DNA of 64,000 nucleotides from Sphingobacteriales bacterium (GCA_016718845.1 JADKCK010000032.1:1-64000); one strand, 5' to 3'; positions 17,268-25,897 are shown, numbered from the stretch's first letter. Notes: generated from the letters alone by a model not told the origin. Translations and numbers: made by a program.

Positions 17268-18554
17268 GTGCGTGCCTTATCGGGTTCGTTTTTGGTGCAA
17301 ATGGGTGGCATGGCAATTGCTTTTGTTAGCAGTTGGTTTTTGGCGCGCCTAACAACTGCCGAGCAATATGGACTGTATATATACGCGCTGTCGGTGGTGG
17401 GCTTGTTAGGCGGCATGGCAGCCGCTGCCTTCGACGACCTGTCGGTTAGACAAGTAGCCGCCTATCAATCGCAGCAAAAGTATCAGCTATTACTTGGCAT
17501 TATAAAAACAGGTGCCGCAGTTACATTAGGTTTAAGTTTTTTGTTTGCCCTAATAGTATATACCGTACCACAAAGCATTGCACAAAATCAACATTATTTT
17601 AACCAAAACAAAAATTTGCTACTGCTATCAGCAATTTTGCTACCTTTGTGGGCATTAACACAATGGGGGCAAGCATTGTTGCGGGGTAGCAAATTTGTTG
17701 TATACAGCCAACTACCCGATGCCCTTATCCGCCCTATTTTGTTTTTACTTTTGGTGATATTGGGTAACTTTGTGTGCCAAATTCCGTCCGATGCTAACAC
17801 CCTATTAATAAGGTATACTATAGCAGCCGTTTTATCGTTATTAATATGCCTTTGGTGGGTAAACAAAAAAGTGCTTGGGTCAATGCCCCTCAACACACCC
17901 AAAGCTCATTACGATACATACAATTGGAGCAAAGCAGCTGGCGTATTTTTTTTGATTAGCAGCCTAAACCTCATCAACCTTCGCACCGATGTGTTGGCAA
18001 TTGGTGGCTTACTGCCCTCAACCGATTTGGCATATTACAACATAGGTGCTAAATTATCCGAGTTATTAAAAATGGCATTTGTGGTATCCAATATGGTATT
18101 TGCACCACTTATTGCCCACCATTTTGCCCACCAAAACACCACCGCCTTGCAGCGTTTAGCTACCCGCAGCGCGTGGTTAAGTGTAGGCATTAGTTTGCCA
18201 CTTGTGTTGTTGTTGTTGTTGTTGGGCAAGCCCATATTAATGTGGTGGGGCAGCCCTTTTGCCACCGCTTATGCCGCCATGATGGTGCTTTGTGCAGGGC
18301 AAATGTTTAACTTAGGATGCGGTTTGGCAGGCAACTTACTTGCGATGACAGGTAACGAGCGCTGGATTTTTGTGTCTATCATTGTCAGTACCATTGCCAA
18401 CGTAGCACTTAACCTTTGGCTTATCCCGCAACATGGCATATTGGGCGCAGCTTATGCCACCACAATAAGTACCGTTTTAAAGAACTTAATTTGGGTAATA
18501 GTGGTTTACAATAAGTTAGGCATCAACGCCACAATTTTACAAACAAAAATTTAA
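17268..18554 (+). CDS. Oligosaccharide flippase/polysaccharide biosynthesis protein
   Basis: A 428-residue polytopic membrane protein of the MOP (Wzx/PST) superfamily with about 12-14 helices. The N-terminal 'ALSGSFLVQMGGMAIAFVSSWFLARLTTAEQYGLYIYALSV' is typical of Wzx flippases. These move lipid-linked sugar units across the inner membrane, which fits the nearby rhamnose genes. I list the GTG start; the frame is open back to 17217 and residues NKPLAFLKKLNPYAV upstream look native, so an unusual start (ATT at 17223) is possible. 'ILGAAYATTISTVLKNLIW' near the C-terminus also fits the family. Confidence 0.85.
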   Translation: MRALSGSFLVQMGGMAIAFVSSWFLARLTTAEQYGLYIYALSVVGLLGGMAAAAFDDLSVRQVAAYQSQQKYQLLLGIIKTGAAVTLGLSFLFALIVYTVPQSIAQNQHYFNQNKNLLLLSAILLPLWALTQWGQALLRGSKFVVYSQLPDALIRPILFLLLVILGNFVCQIPSDANTLLIRYTIAAVLSLLICLWWVNKKVLGSMPLNTPKAHYDTYNWSKAAGVFFLISSLNLINLRTDVLAIGGLLPSTDLAYYNIGAKLSELLKMAFVVSNMVFAPLIAHHFAHQNTTALQRLATRSAWLSVGISLPLVLLLLLLGKPILMWWGSPFATAYAAMMVLCAGQMFNLGCGLAGNLLAMTGNERWIFVSIIVSTIANVALNLWLIPQHGILGAAYATTISTVLKNLIWVIVVYNKLGINATILQTKI

Positions 18555-18610
18555 AGGTACTGTAAAAAATGTATCATATATTTAAAAATATCTCATATTA
18601 CGCAACATAC

Positions 18611-18760
18611 GTCTCTGGTAGTGGCGATACTTGTATCGCCCCAAACGAACATTCGCTCCTCAAATTTTCGTGCACGTGATATTGTCTGATAGTGGAGAGA
18701 TACTTGTATCGCCCCAAACGAACAGATTGTCTCTTTCGGTACAAGTACCGAAACTACCAG
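18611..18760. repeat. Nested palindrome element
   Basis: Three palindromes lie in 150 bp: GGCGATAC-TT-GTATCGCC at 18623-18640, a copy of GATACTTGTATC at 18699-18710 and TTCGGTAC-AA-GTACCGAA near 18735-18751. CTGGTAGT at the left end is mirrored by ACTACCAG at the right end. 'CCCCAAACGAACA' follows both GTATCG copies. Nothing here resembles a gene. Confidence 0.6.
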
Positions 18761-18850
18761 TTTTAAAATCATTGCCTAGCATGAGTTCATAAAATAGGTG
18801 TCCTCTTATGGGCAATATACCCTACTATTTATCATTTACAACTAAAAAAA

Positions 18851-20077
18851 ATGCCTTCTCGCAAAACCGAATATTGGGCAACAGGTTTGCTCATTTTTAT
18901 GTCCCTTGTGTTTATGCTTGCCAAATACCTCGAAATTCGCTATCCGGGTTTTGCTTATTTGCGGGCTTTTTCGGAGGCTGCCATGATAGGCGCCTTAGCC
19001 GATTGGTTTGCCGTAGTTGCTTTATTTGGATACCCCCTAGGCATACCCATTCCGCACACAAACTTAGTAAAAGAACGCCAAAAAGACTTTGCCGACGGCT
19101 TGGGCGTTTTTATTGTCGAAAACTTTTTAAACGACGAATCGATAGGCGTGCATTTGGATAAAATTAAGTTTAGCGACGAAATACTGGAATTTGTAACCAA
19201 AGAGCAAAATCCAACCAAATTAGCTCGCCAAATAACCAAATATATACCCAGCATGCTCGCCAACCTCGACGAAACCGAAGCCAATCAATTCATCGAATCT
19301 AACCTCCGAGCTGTTATCGAAAACGTAGACTCAACCGACGTTTTGTCGAAAATGCTTACTTATTTGGTCGAAAACAAAATGCACCAAAAACTACTTGCCG
19401 ATGTAATTGACCTATCCGACAAATACGTTAGGCAAGATGCCGCCGTTAAACTTATCTACGACCAAATAAAAGAACGCCGCGAATGGTACTGGCCCCCATC
19501 GTTGGTTATTGCCGAGCGTATAGCCGATGCCCTACGCACCGAATTGCAAGAAATAAGGTCGCAACCCGAACACGAAATACGCGTAAAACTAAACCATTTC
19601 ATCGAGCAATTTATCTTTGAACTACAACACTCCGACGACTACAAACAGGCAGCCGAAACCATCAAACAATCGTTGTTGAGCAACGAGCAGTTTTTGTCGT
19701 ACTCGCAACGCATCTGGACAGAAGTGAAAGGTGTGGTAGTAAAAGATGCTTTTAGTGCCAACTCGCGCCTCGAAAGTAGCCTGCGCAAAGCACTCGGTTT
19801 TATGACCGATAAACTGCAAAACGACACACAACTGCAAACCCTCATCAACCAAACACTACGCCGCGAAGCCCTATCAGCTATCCGCGATATTAGACAAGAC
19901 ATTGCACAAAACATTAGCCAAACCGTAGCTGGTTGGTCAGACATATCGGAGCGCATACAAAACGAAGTAGGCAACGACCTACAGTTTATCCGTATCAACG
20001 GTACCTTAGTGGGCGGATCTATAGGCTTGCTACTCTATATTGTGTTCGATAAATTGCTGCCTATGTTGGCTAATTAG
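18851..20077 (+). CDS. DUF445 family membrane protein
   Basis: A 408-residue protein of the DUF445 (YheB-like) family, function unknown. Helices near residues 10-28 and 32-60 include 'AMIGALADWFAVVALFGYPLGIPIPHTNLVKERQKDFADGLG', the family signature. A long helical cytoplasmic or periplasmic region follows, and a C-terminal helix ends at 'GLLLYIVFDKLLPML'. In Gram-negatives these proteins are inner-membrane. Its neighbours give no strong functional hint. Confidence 0.88.
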   Translation: MPSRKTEYWATGLLIFMSLVFMLAKYLEIRYPGFAYLRAFSEAAMIGALADWFAVVALFGYPLGIPIPHTNLVKERQKDFADGLGVFIVENFLNDESIGVHLDKIKFSDEILEFVTKEQNPTKLARQITKYIPSMLANLDETEANQFIESNLRAVIENVDSTDVLSKMLTYLVENKMHQKLLADVIDLSDKYVRQDAAVKLIYDQIKERREWYWPPSLVIAERIADALRTELQEIRSQPEHEIRVKLNHFIEQFIFELQHSDDYKQAAETIKQSLLSNEQFLSYSQRIWTEVKGVVVKDAFSANSRLESSLRKALGFMTDKLQNDTQLQTLINQTLRREALSAIRDIRQDIAQNISQTVAGWSDISERIQNEVGNDLQFIRINGTLVGGSIGLLLYIVFDKLLPMLAN

Positions 20078-20111
20078 CCCCTTTGACTTCATGGCTTATC
20101 AACTATTAATT

Positions 20112-21116
20112 ATGAATTACCTTTTATTTATTGTTCGTCAAACGTTTGTGTTGCAATTTATTGGTATCTACACATTGCTTTTTTTTTATCTAAGCATTGA
20201 GGTATCTGCACAAAACAACACAACTAAGCCCGACACTATCGTCATAAAACCAACTGCATCAACCGATAGCACCCTTGCAAAACAAGACACTCTAAAACCC
20301 AAACTTAGCCGACAAAAAAACGCACAACGAGCCGCTTTGTGGTCGTTGTTGCCCGGAGCAGGCGCTGCATACAATAAACAATACTACAAAGTACCTATTT
20401 ATGCGGGCGGTGTGGCAGGTTTAGGCACGCTTACCATACAACAATATGCACAGTATCGAAAATACTATAATCAACATGCACAAGTATTAAAAAATCAAGC
20501 GTTGGGTATGGTAGATAATACCGATTTAACCCCCATCAGAGAAAAAAAACAAACCGCCTTGCGCAACTACAACCTATTTTTTAACACTACCTTAGCTTTA
20601 TACGCCTTTAGTATTGCCGACTCGTATGCCACCAACCTACTACACAGCGAAGCACCCAAAGATCACTCGCCTTTTAGGGCTGCCTATCGGTCGGCGGTAT
20701 TGCCGGGCTGGGGACAGGCATACAACCACAAAGCATGGAAAATTCCGGTTATTTATGGCGGATTTGGTGCCTTGGGTTACTCTATTTATTACAATGGCAC
20801 GCAAAGCAACCGATACAAACAAGAATACCTTGCCCGCACCCGACCTGGCTACGGCACTACCGACGACCGCCTTGCACCCATAACACCCGACAATTTGCTA
20901 AAAATACGCTCCCAATACAAACGTTATTACGATTTATCTATCATTATAGGTACGCTTTGGTATGTAATTAACGTAGCCGATGCCACCATTGATGCACACC
21001 TTTACAAATTTGACACCTCCGACGACCTTAGCCAACTACACATCTATCCCATAATACAAACCAACCCCATTACCCTACAATCTGGCGGCGGTGTGGGTTT
21101 GTGTTGGAACTTTTAA
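20112..21116 (+). CDS. DUF5683 domain protein with a duplicated module
   Basis: A 334-residue protein (from the ATG at 20112) with a signal peptide-like stretch ending EVSAQ. Two DUF5683-type modules follow: 'AALWSLLPGAGAAYNKQYYKVPIYAGG' (about residues 75-101) and 'AVLPGWGQAYNHKAWKIPVIYGGFGALGYSIYYN' (about 195-228). DUF5683 proteins are Bacteroidota membrane proteins of unknown role. An upstream ATG (20091) is also in frame. The C-terminus lies 24 bp before the promoter of the first array gene. Confidence 0.8.
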   Translation: MNYLLFIVRQTFVLQFIGIYTLLFFYLSIEVSAQNNTTKPDTIVIKPTASTDSTLAKQDTLKPKLSRQKNAQRAALWSLLPGAGAAYNKQYYKVPIYAGGVAGLGTLTIQQYAQYRKYYNQHAQVLKNQALGMVDNTDLTPIREKKQTALRNYNLFFNTTLALYAFSIADSYATNLLHSEAPKDHSPFRAAYRSAVLPGWGQAYNHKAWKIPVIYGGFGALGYSIYYNGTQSNRYKQEYLARTRPGYGTTDDRLAPITPDNLLKIRSQYKRYYDLSIIIGTLWYVINVADATIDAHLYKFDTSDDLSQLHIYPIIQTNPITLQSGGGVGLCWNF

Positions 21117-21140
21117 CTTGTTTTTTCAGCTAAAATACCT

Positions 21141-21148
21141 TATCTTTG
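21141..21148 (+). promoter_or_regulatory. -7 box (TATCTTTG) of array gene 1
   Basis: TATCTTTG, 20 bp before the ATG at 21169. The leader downstream is two bases shorter than in the other array units. Confidence 0.65.
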
Positions 21149-21168
21149 CCCTAAATAAACCCAATATT

Positions 21169-21819
21169 ATGGAAACCATAAATTTTAACGATTGTACTTT
21201 AGTTTTTTTGGATAAACACTTTACTACTCGACGTGTGGAGTCACTTAATAGCCTAAATGAATGGTTAAAAGCAGACATGGAAATTTCGGACTTGCATATA
21301 GGCATGATACAATTGCTTACCAACTCGCTACAACAAAATGTTTTGCACTGGAACGAACAAGATTTATCGTTGCATTTTATAGGTCCGATGTTCTCGTTGA
21401 TTAGTTTTACTAAACCTTATCGGTTTAATCTATTTGCACAACGAACCTTCAGTGCTGTTATCAACGATATTCAGTTATCGGGCAAGGTCGACGAAGTCAT
21501 TGCTACAGGCTACCAAGAACCCGAAGCTCCCTTTTTTGCTTTCAACGAATACAAAAAAGAAATGGAATACAAAGGCGACCCCGCTGGGCAAGCCTTAGCC
21601 GCTATGCTCGTAGGGCAAAGCCTAAACGACAACACCAAACCTATCTACGGCTGTTATGTTATTGGCAGTATCTGGCGATTTATGACCTTAGAAGCCAAAC
21701 GTTATGCCATTAGCAAATCTTACGACGGCACCGACTTTGAAGACGCTTGCCAAATACTCCGCATCTTGTTTCAACTCAAAGAATATTGCATGGAGCGCAC
21801 CCAAGCTCCCGCCGAGTAA
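21169..21819 (+). CDS. PD-(D/E)XK nuclease-like array protein, unit 1
   Basis: A 216-residue protein, start METINFND. Residues 10-58 are unique to this unit. The core then reads 'WNEQDL' (about 61-66), 'GKVDEVI' (Asp108), 'FFAFNEYKK' (Glu127-x-Lys129) and Gln141 in 'DPAGQALAAML', matching a PD-(D/E)XK fold. 'IGSIWRFMTLEAKRYAISKSYDG' closes the domain. Residues of about 133-216 are identical in the other three units. It carries 'SFTKPYRFNLFAQ', as does unit 4, whereas units 2 and 3 carry 'GFTERSRFNLFAQ', showing a mosaic. No family name can be given with certainty. Confidence 0.75.
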   Translation: METINFNDCTLVFLDKHFTTRRVESLNSLNEWLKADMEISDLHIGMIQLLTNSLQQNVLHWNEQDLSLHFIGPMFSLISFTKPYRFNLFAQRTFSAVINDIQLSGKVDEVIATGYQEPEAPFFAFNEYKKEMEYKGDPAGQALAAMLVGQSLNDNTKPIYGCYVIGSIWRFMTLEAKRYAISKSYDGTDFEDACQILRILFQLKEYCMERTQAPAE

Positions 21820-21832
21820 AACCCGCTACTTC

Positions 21833-21898
21833 AAACCAAATGAGCTGTCTTTTAGCAGGCAATTCATTTGGTTTTTCGGCTAAAATACCTTATCTTTG
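21833..21898 (+). promoter_or_regulatory. Fused terminator and promoter, spacer 1
   Basis: AAACCAAATGA (21833) pairs with TTCATTTGGTTT and a T run to about 21876, ending unit 1. The same right arm supplies TTTG (21867-21870), which lies 20 bp before TATCTTTG (21891-21898), a consensus -33/-7 pair for unit 2. Copies occur exactly 752 bp apart at 22585, 23337 and 24089. Confidence 0.65.
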
Positions 21899-21920
21899 CC
21901 CTAAAAATAAACCCTGCATC

Positions 21921-22571
21921 ATGGAAACCATAAATTTTAACGATTGTTCATTGGGCTTTTTGGAAGAACGTTTCAACTTATATGCCGCCGAAACACTACC
22001 TACACTAATAGAATGGGTAAGTAGCAACATAGAATTAGCTGCCGAAGATAAATACCTAATACAAAAAATAACTCGATTACTATTTGCAAATGCATCGCAC
22101 TGGAACGAGCAAGATTTGAGCATGCACTTTATAGGTCCTATGTTTTCGTTAGTAGGCTTTACCGAACGCTCTCGTTTTAACTTGTTTGCTCAAAGCAGTT
22201 TAACAGGTATTGTAGATGGCGTAACGCTAACCGGACGAGTAGATGAACTCATTGCATCGGGTTTCCGTATCCCCAAAGTTCCATTTTTTGCTTTCAACGA
22301 ATACAAAAAAGAAATGGAATACAAAGGCGACCCCGCTGGGCAAGCCTTAGCCGCTATGCTCGTAGGGCAAAGCCTAAACGACAACACCAAACCTATCTAC
22401 GGCTGTTATGTTATTGGCAGTATCTGGCGATTTATGACCTTAGAAGCCAAACGTTATGCCATTAGCAAATCTTACGACGGCACCGACTTTGAAGATGCTT
22501 GCCAAATACTCCGCATCTTGTTTCAACTCAAAGAATATTGCATGGAACGCACCCAAGCTCCCGCCGAGTGA
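21921..22571 (+). CDS. PD-(D/E)XK nuclease-like array protein, unit 2
   Basis: A 216-residue paralogue starting METINFND. Residues 10-58 (LGFLEERFNLYAAETLP...) are private to this unit. From 'HWNEQDLSMHFIGP' to the end it is nearly identical to unit 3, including 'TERSRFNLFAQSSLTGIVDGVTLTGRVDELIASGF'. The putative catalytic residues Asp108, Glu127, Lys129 and Gln141 are kept. It begins 101 bp after the stop of unit 1, behind its own promoter and the terminator of unit 1. Confidence 0.75.
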   Translation: METINFNDCSLGFLEERFNLYAAETLPTLIEWVSSNIELAAEDKYLIQKITRLLFANASHWNEQDLSMHFIGPMFSLVGFTERSRFNLFAQSSLTGIVDGVTLTGRVDELIASGFRIPKVPFFAFNEYKKEMEYKGDPAGQALAAMLVGQSLNDNTKPIYGCYVIGSIWRFMTLEAKRYAISKSYDGTDFEDACQILRILFQLKEYCMERTQAPAE

Positions 22572-22672
22572 AACCCGCTACTTCAAACCAAATGAACTGC
22601 CTTTTAGCAGGCAACTCATTTGGTTTTTTAGCTAAAATACCTTATCTTTGCCCTAAAAATAAACCCAATATT

Positions 22673-23323
22673 ATGGAAACCATAAATTTTAACGATTGTT
22701 CATTGGGAGGGTTGGAAGATAAATTCGCCCTACAGCCTCAACGTACCTTAAGCTCTCTTACTAATTGGTTAGCAACTAATAGCTCACTTATTGATGCTCA
22801 TCAAATAGTATTAAAACAATTAACTCAAATACTTAGCGATAATGCCGCTCACTGGAACGAGCAAGATTTGAGTATGCACTTTATAGGTCCTATGTTTTCG
22901 CTAGTAGGCTTTACCGAACGCTCTCGTTTTAACTTGTTTGCCCAAAGCAGTTTAACGGGTATTGTTGATGGCGTAACGTTAACCGGACGAGTAGATGAAC
23001 TCATTGCATCGGGTTTCCGTATCCCCAAAGTCCCCTTTTTTGCTTTCAACGAATACAAAAAAGAAATGGAATACAAAGGCGACCCCGCTGGGCAAGCCTT
23101 AGCCGCTATGCTCGTAGGGCAAAGCCTAAACGACAACACCAAACCTATCTACGGCTGTTATGTTATTGGCAGTATCTGGCGATTTATGACCTTAGAAGCC
23201 AAACGTTATGCCATTAGCAAATCTTACGACGGCACCGACTTTGAAGACGCTTGCCAAATACTCCGCATCTTGTTTCAACTCAAAGAATATTGCATGGAGC
23301 GCACCCAAGCTCCCGCCGAGTGA
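22673..23323 (+). CDS. PD-(D/E)XK nuclease-like array protein, unit 3
   Basis: A 216-residue paralogue. The variable segment (residues 10-58) begins LGGLEDKFALQPQRTLSSL and shares little with the others, while residues about 60-216 match unit 2 almost base for base. All putative catalytic residues are present. Apparently monocistronic, with its -7 box at 22643-22650. Confidence 0.75.
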   Translation: METINFNDCSLGGLEDKFALQPQRTLSSLTNWLATNSSLIDAHQIVLKQLTQILSDNAAHWNEQDLSMHFIGPMFSLVGFTERSRFNLFAQSSLTGIVDGVTLTGRVDELIASGFRIPKVPFFAFNEYKKEMEYKGDPAGQALAAMLVGQSLNDNTKPIYGCYVIGSIWRFMTLEAKRYAISKSYDGTDFEDACQILRILFQLKEYCMERTQAPAE

Positions 23324-23424
23324 AACCCGCTACTTCAAACCAAATGAGCTGTCTTTTAGCAGGCAATTCATTTGGTTTTTCGGCTAAAATACCTTATCTT
23401 TGCCCTAAAAATAAACCTTACATC

Positions 23425-24075
23425 ATGGAAACCATAAATTTTAACGATTGTACATTATTTTTCTTAGAAAAACACTTTGAATTACAAAAAACAGATGAGA
23501 TACCCATGCTCACAAATTGGTTACAAACAAATATAACACTACGTTCCGAGGATTTGTATACTCTTCACAAATTATCGGACTTACTACGGGCTAATGCCGA
23601 ACACTGGAATGAACAAGACTTATCTATGCACTTTATAGGTCCTATTTTCTCTATTGTTAGCTTTACAAAACCCTATCGCTTTAACCTATTTGCACAAAGT
23701 ACTATAACAGGTGTAATAGATAACATAAATTTAACAGGTAGAGTAGATGAACTAATTGCAAGTGGCTACCGCCAACCCGAAACGCCTTTTTTTGCTTTCA
23801 ACGAGTACAAACGCCAAACCGACCCAAACGGCGACCCCGCTGGGCAAGCCTTAGCCGCTATGCTTGTAGGGCAAAGCCTAAACGACAACACCAAACCTAT
23901 CTACGGCTGTTATGTTATTGGCAGTATCTGGCGATTTATGACCTTAGAAGCCAAACGTTATGCCATTAGCAAATCTTACGACGGCACCGACTTTGAAGAC
24001 GCTTGCCAAATACTCCGCATCTTGTTTCAACTCAAAGAATATTGCATGGAGCGCACCCAAGCTCCCGCCGAGTGA
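23425..24075 (+). CDS. PD-(D/E)XK nuclease-like array protein, unit 4
   Basis: A 216-residue paralogue whose segment 10-58 begins LFFLEKHFELQKTDEIP. Its middle resembles unit 1 (SFTKPYRFNLFAQ), but it has its own 'GRVDELIASGYRQPETPFF' and a changed loop after the Glu-x-Lys motif ('NEYKRQTDPNGDPAG' instead of 'NEYKKEMEYKGDPAG'). Length is held at 216 by compensating changes. The constant C-terminus resumes at GDPAGQ. Its -7 box is at 23395-23402. Confidence 0.75.
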   Translation: METINFNDCTLFFLEKHFELQKTDEIPMLTNWLQTNITLRSEDLYTLHKLSDLLRANAEHWNEQDLSMHFIGPIFSIVSFTKPYRFNLFAQSTITGVIDNINLTGRVDELIASGYRQPETPFFAFNEYKRQTDPNGDPAGQALAAMLVGQSLNDNTKPIYGCYVIGSIWRFMTLEAKRYAISKSYDGTDFEDACQILRILFQLKEYCMERTQAPAE

Positions 24076-24146
24076 AACCCGCTACTTCAAACCAAATGAA
24101 CTGCCTTTTAGCAGGCAATTCATTTGGTTTTTCGGCTAAAATACCT

Positions 24147-24154
24147 TATCTTTG
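24147..24154 (+). promoter_or_regulatory. Orphan promoter after the array
   Basis: A full copy of the array promoter (TTTG, 20 bp, TATCTTTG) leads into no gene. The frame METINFND is missing, and a strong hairpin follows at 24201-24242. It would yield a transcript of about 80-90 nt. Confidence 0.45.
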
Positions 24155-24200
24155 CCCTAAAAATAAACCCAACTTGTTTGCGTGATACAACATATTGCAC

Positions 24201-24242
24201 AAAAAAACACCCCCATCTCTTATCCAAGAAATGGGGGTGTTT
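24201..24242 (-). terminator. Bidirectional terminator between the array and rplY
   Basis: AAACACCCCCAT pairs with ATGGGGGTGTTT. Seven A at 24201-24207 become the T-tract for the minus-strand rplY transcript. The plus strand has a weaker T-tract. Confidence 0.85.
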
Positions 24243-24264
24243 AGTATTTTGTACGCTGTCAAAA

Positions 24265-24876
24265 TTATTTCTTTTTGCCTTTGCCGGGTTTTGCATTGGC
24301 AGCAGCGGCGGCAGCAGCAGCAGCAGCACGCAATGCACGGGTAATCTCGACCGAAGCCAACGGAACCGCAGGCGACATCATTACTTGCAAGCCATCTGAT
24401 ACAATATCGCGAACACGCACCGATTTGCCTACCTCTAAGTGACTTACGTCAACTTTGATTTCGGAAAGCAATTTTTCGGGTAATGCTTTAACGCGCACTT
24501 TACGCACTTTTTGCAACAATTTACCCCCAGCTTTTACCCCTACTGCCAAACCGTGTAGGGTAATAGGCAAGTCGGTAACAACTAATTGCCCTGGTATCAA
24601 TTGTTGAAAATCGAGGTGTAGCAATTTGTCGCTTACCGGGTGAAACTGAGTGTCTTTGACAAATGCCTTATACGATTTACCATCAATTTGCAATTCTGCA
24701 ACGTTAAAATAAGGCGTATAAATTAATTTTTTGAAAGCCGTTACAGGTGCTTGAAAATGGATATTTTCGCCACCGCCGTACAATACGCACGGAACCATTT
24801 CTTCGCTGCGTACAGCTTTTGTAGACTTTTTGCCTACATTGCTTCTAAGTTGTCCTTCTACAACAATACCTTCCAT
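24265..24876 (-). CDS. rplY: 50S ribosomal protein L25/general stress protein Ctc
   Basis: A 203-residue L25 of the long CTC type that binds 5S rRNA. The start is MEGIVVEGQLRSNVGKKSTKAVR, with 'VPCVLYGGGENIHF', typical of L25, then the C-terminal TL5-like domain ('LPITLHGLAVGVKAGGKLLQKVRKVRVKALPEKL'). It ends in an Ala-rich, then Lys-rich tail (ten consecutive Ala, then GKGKKK), encoded by a GCN microsatellite. It lies 55 bp downstream of prs and is probably transcribed with it, a linkage found in many bacteria. Confidence 0.95.
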   Translation of the reverse strand: MEGIVVEGQLRSNVGKKSTKAVRSEEMVPCVLYGGGENIHFQAPVTAFKKLIYTPYFNVAELQIDGKSYKAFVKDTQFHPVSDKLLHLDFQQLIPGQLVVTDLPITLHGLAVGVKAGGKLLQKVRKVRVKALPEKLLSEIKVDVSHLEVGKSVRVRDIVSDGLQVMMSPAVPLASVEITRALRAAAAAAAAAANAKPGKGKKK

Positions 24877-24931
24877 GGTGTTTGTATATTTTTATTGTTA
24901 TTTATTATTATTTGTTTTTACGTTTGGTGTT

Positions 24932-25867
24932 TTAACCCACAAACAACGAGCTAATAGAGCGATACTCGAAAGCACGTTTGATAGCCGTTGCAAACAATTG
25001 CGATACCGAAAGTACCTTAATTTTTGAGCAATCTTGTTTTACAGGTATGGTGTTGCAAACTACTAGCTCGGTTAATGCCGAGTTTTCGATTTTTTCGTAG
25101 GCATTGCCCGACAAAACAGGGTGTGTAATTAATGCTCTAACACTAACGGCTCCTTTATCCATCAGCATTTGTGCTGCTTTGCAAAGCGTGCCGCCGGTGT
25201 CTACAATGTCGTCTATTAGCACAACATCTTTACCCCTAACATCGCCAATAACCGTCATTTCGCTCACCTCGTTGGCTCGTTCGCGGCGTTTATCGCAAAT
25301 AACCATATCGGCATCAAAATGTTTGGCATACGAGCGGGCTCGTTTTGTACCACCTACATCGGGTGCTGCAAAAATTAAGTTTTCGCGCGGGATAGAGTGC
25401 TTAATGTACGGAATAAATATTGCCGATGCCTCTAAGTGATCTACCGGAATATCAAAAAAACCCTGAATTTGCGGAGCGTGCAAATCCATAGTAATAATGC
25501 GCGATGCCCCTGCCGTAGTAAGCAAATTAGCAATTAACTTTGCCGAGATAGGCACACGCGGTTTATCTTTTCTGTCTTGGCGTGCATAGCCAAAATAGGG
25601 TATTACTGCCGTAATGTAGTTTGCCGATGCCCGCCGAGCAGCATCTATCAACAACAATAACTCCATTAGGTTATCGGCGGGGGCGGTTGTCGATTGTACA
25701 AAAAATACAAAATCGCCGCGTACCGACTCTTGTATAACAGGCTGTATTTCGCCATCGCTAAACCGCTGTACTATTGCTTCGATAAGAGATAAGTCGTGGA
25801 ACTGTGCTATTTCTTCTGCCAAATAGCGAGAGGCTGTGCCACCGAACAGTTTGATTTGGGAACTCAT
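24932..25867 (-). CDS. prs: Ribose-phosphate pyrophosphokinase
   Basis: A 311-residue enzyme that makes PRPP from ribose 5-phosphate and ATP for nucleotide, His and Trp synthesis. I start at the ATG 25867-25865 (MSSQIKLFGG), the usual family start, because the frame upstream overlaps the -7 box. Signatures are 'RFSDGEIQPVIQESVRG', 'YFGYARQDRKDKPRVPISAKL' and the PRPP loop 'DVVLIDDIVDTGGTL'. rplY follows on the same transcript. Confidence 0.95.
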   Translation of the reverse strand: MSSQIKLFGGTASRYLAEEIAQFHDLSLIEAIVQRFSDGEIQPVIQESVRGDFVFFVQSTTAPADNLMELLLLIDAARRASANYITAVIPYFGYARQDRKDKPRVPISAKLIANLLTTAGASRIITMDLHAPQIQGFFDIPVDHLEASAIFIPYIKHSIPRENLIFAAPDVGGTKRARSYAKHFDADMVICDKRRERANEVSEMTVIGDVRGKDVVLIDDIVDTGGTLCKAAQMLMDKGAVSVRALITHPVLSGNAYEKIENSALTELVVCNTIPVKQDCSKIKVLSVSQLFATAIKRAFEYRSISSLFVG

Positions 25868-25889
25868 GCCGTGTGCTGCTTTTGGGCTG

Positions 25890-25897
25890 CAAAGGTA
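25890..25897 (-). promoter_or_regulatory. -7 promoter box (TACCTTTG) of prs-rplY
   Basis: TACCTTTGC on the minus strand, 23 bp before the prs ATG, so the leader is very short. Confidence 0.6.

Larger units (their letters stand above)
21117..24176 (+). repeat. Tandem array with exact 752-bp period
   Basis: Four gene units start at 21169, 21921, 22673 and 23425, each 752 bp apart. A fifth spacer with terminator and promoter at 24076-24176 lacks a gene. Within a unit about 420 bp (3' half of the gene, spacer, first nine codons) is nearly invariant and about 330 bp varies. Confidence 0.9.

Noticed and set aside
18808..19161. 117-codon frame at the DUF445 start
   Set aside because: Shadow in another frame of the DUF445 gene, with no family signature.
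21747..21920. N-terminal extensions of array units (e.g. 21747, 22499, 23251)
   Set aside because: They run through the previous gene's 3' end, the terminator and the -7 box; METINFND is the conserved start.
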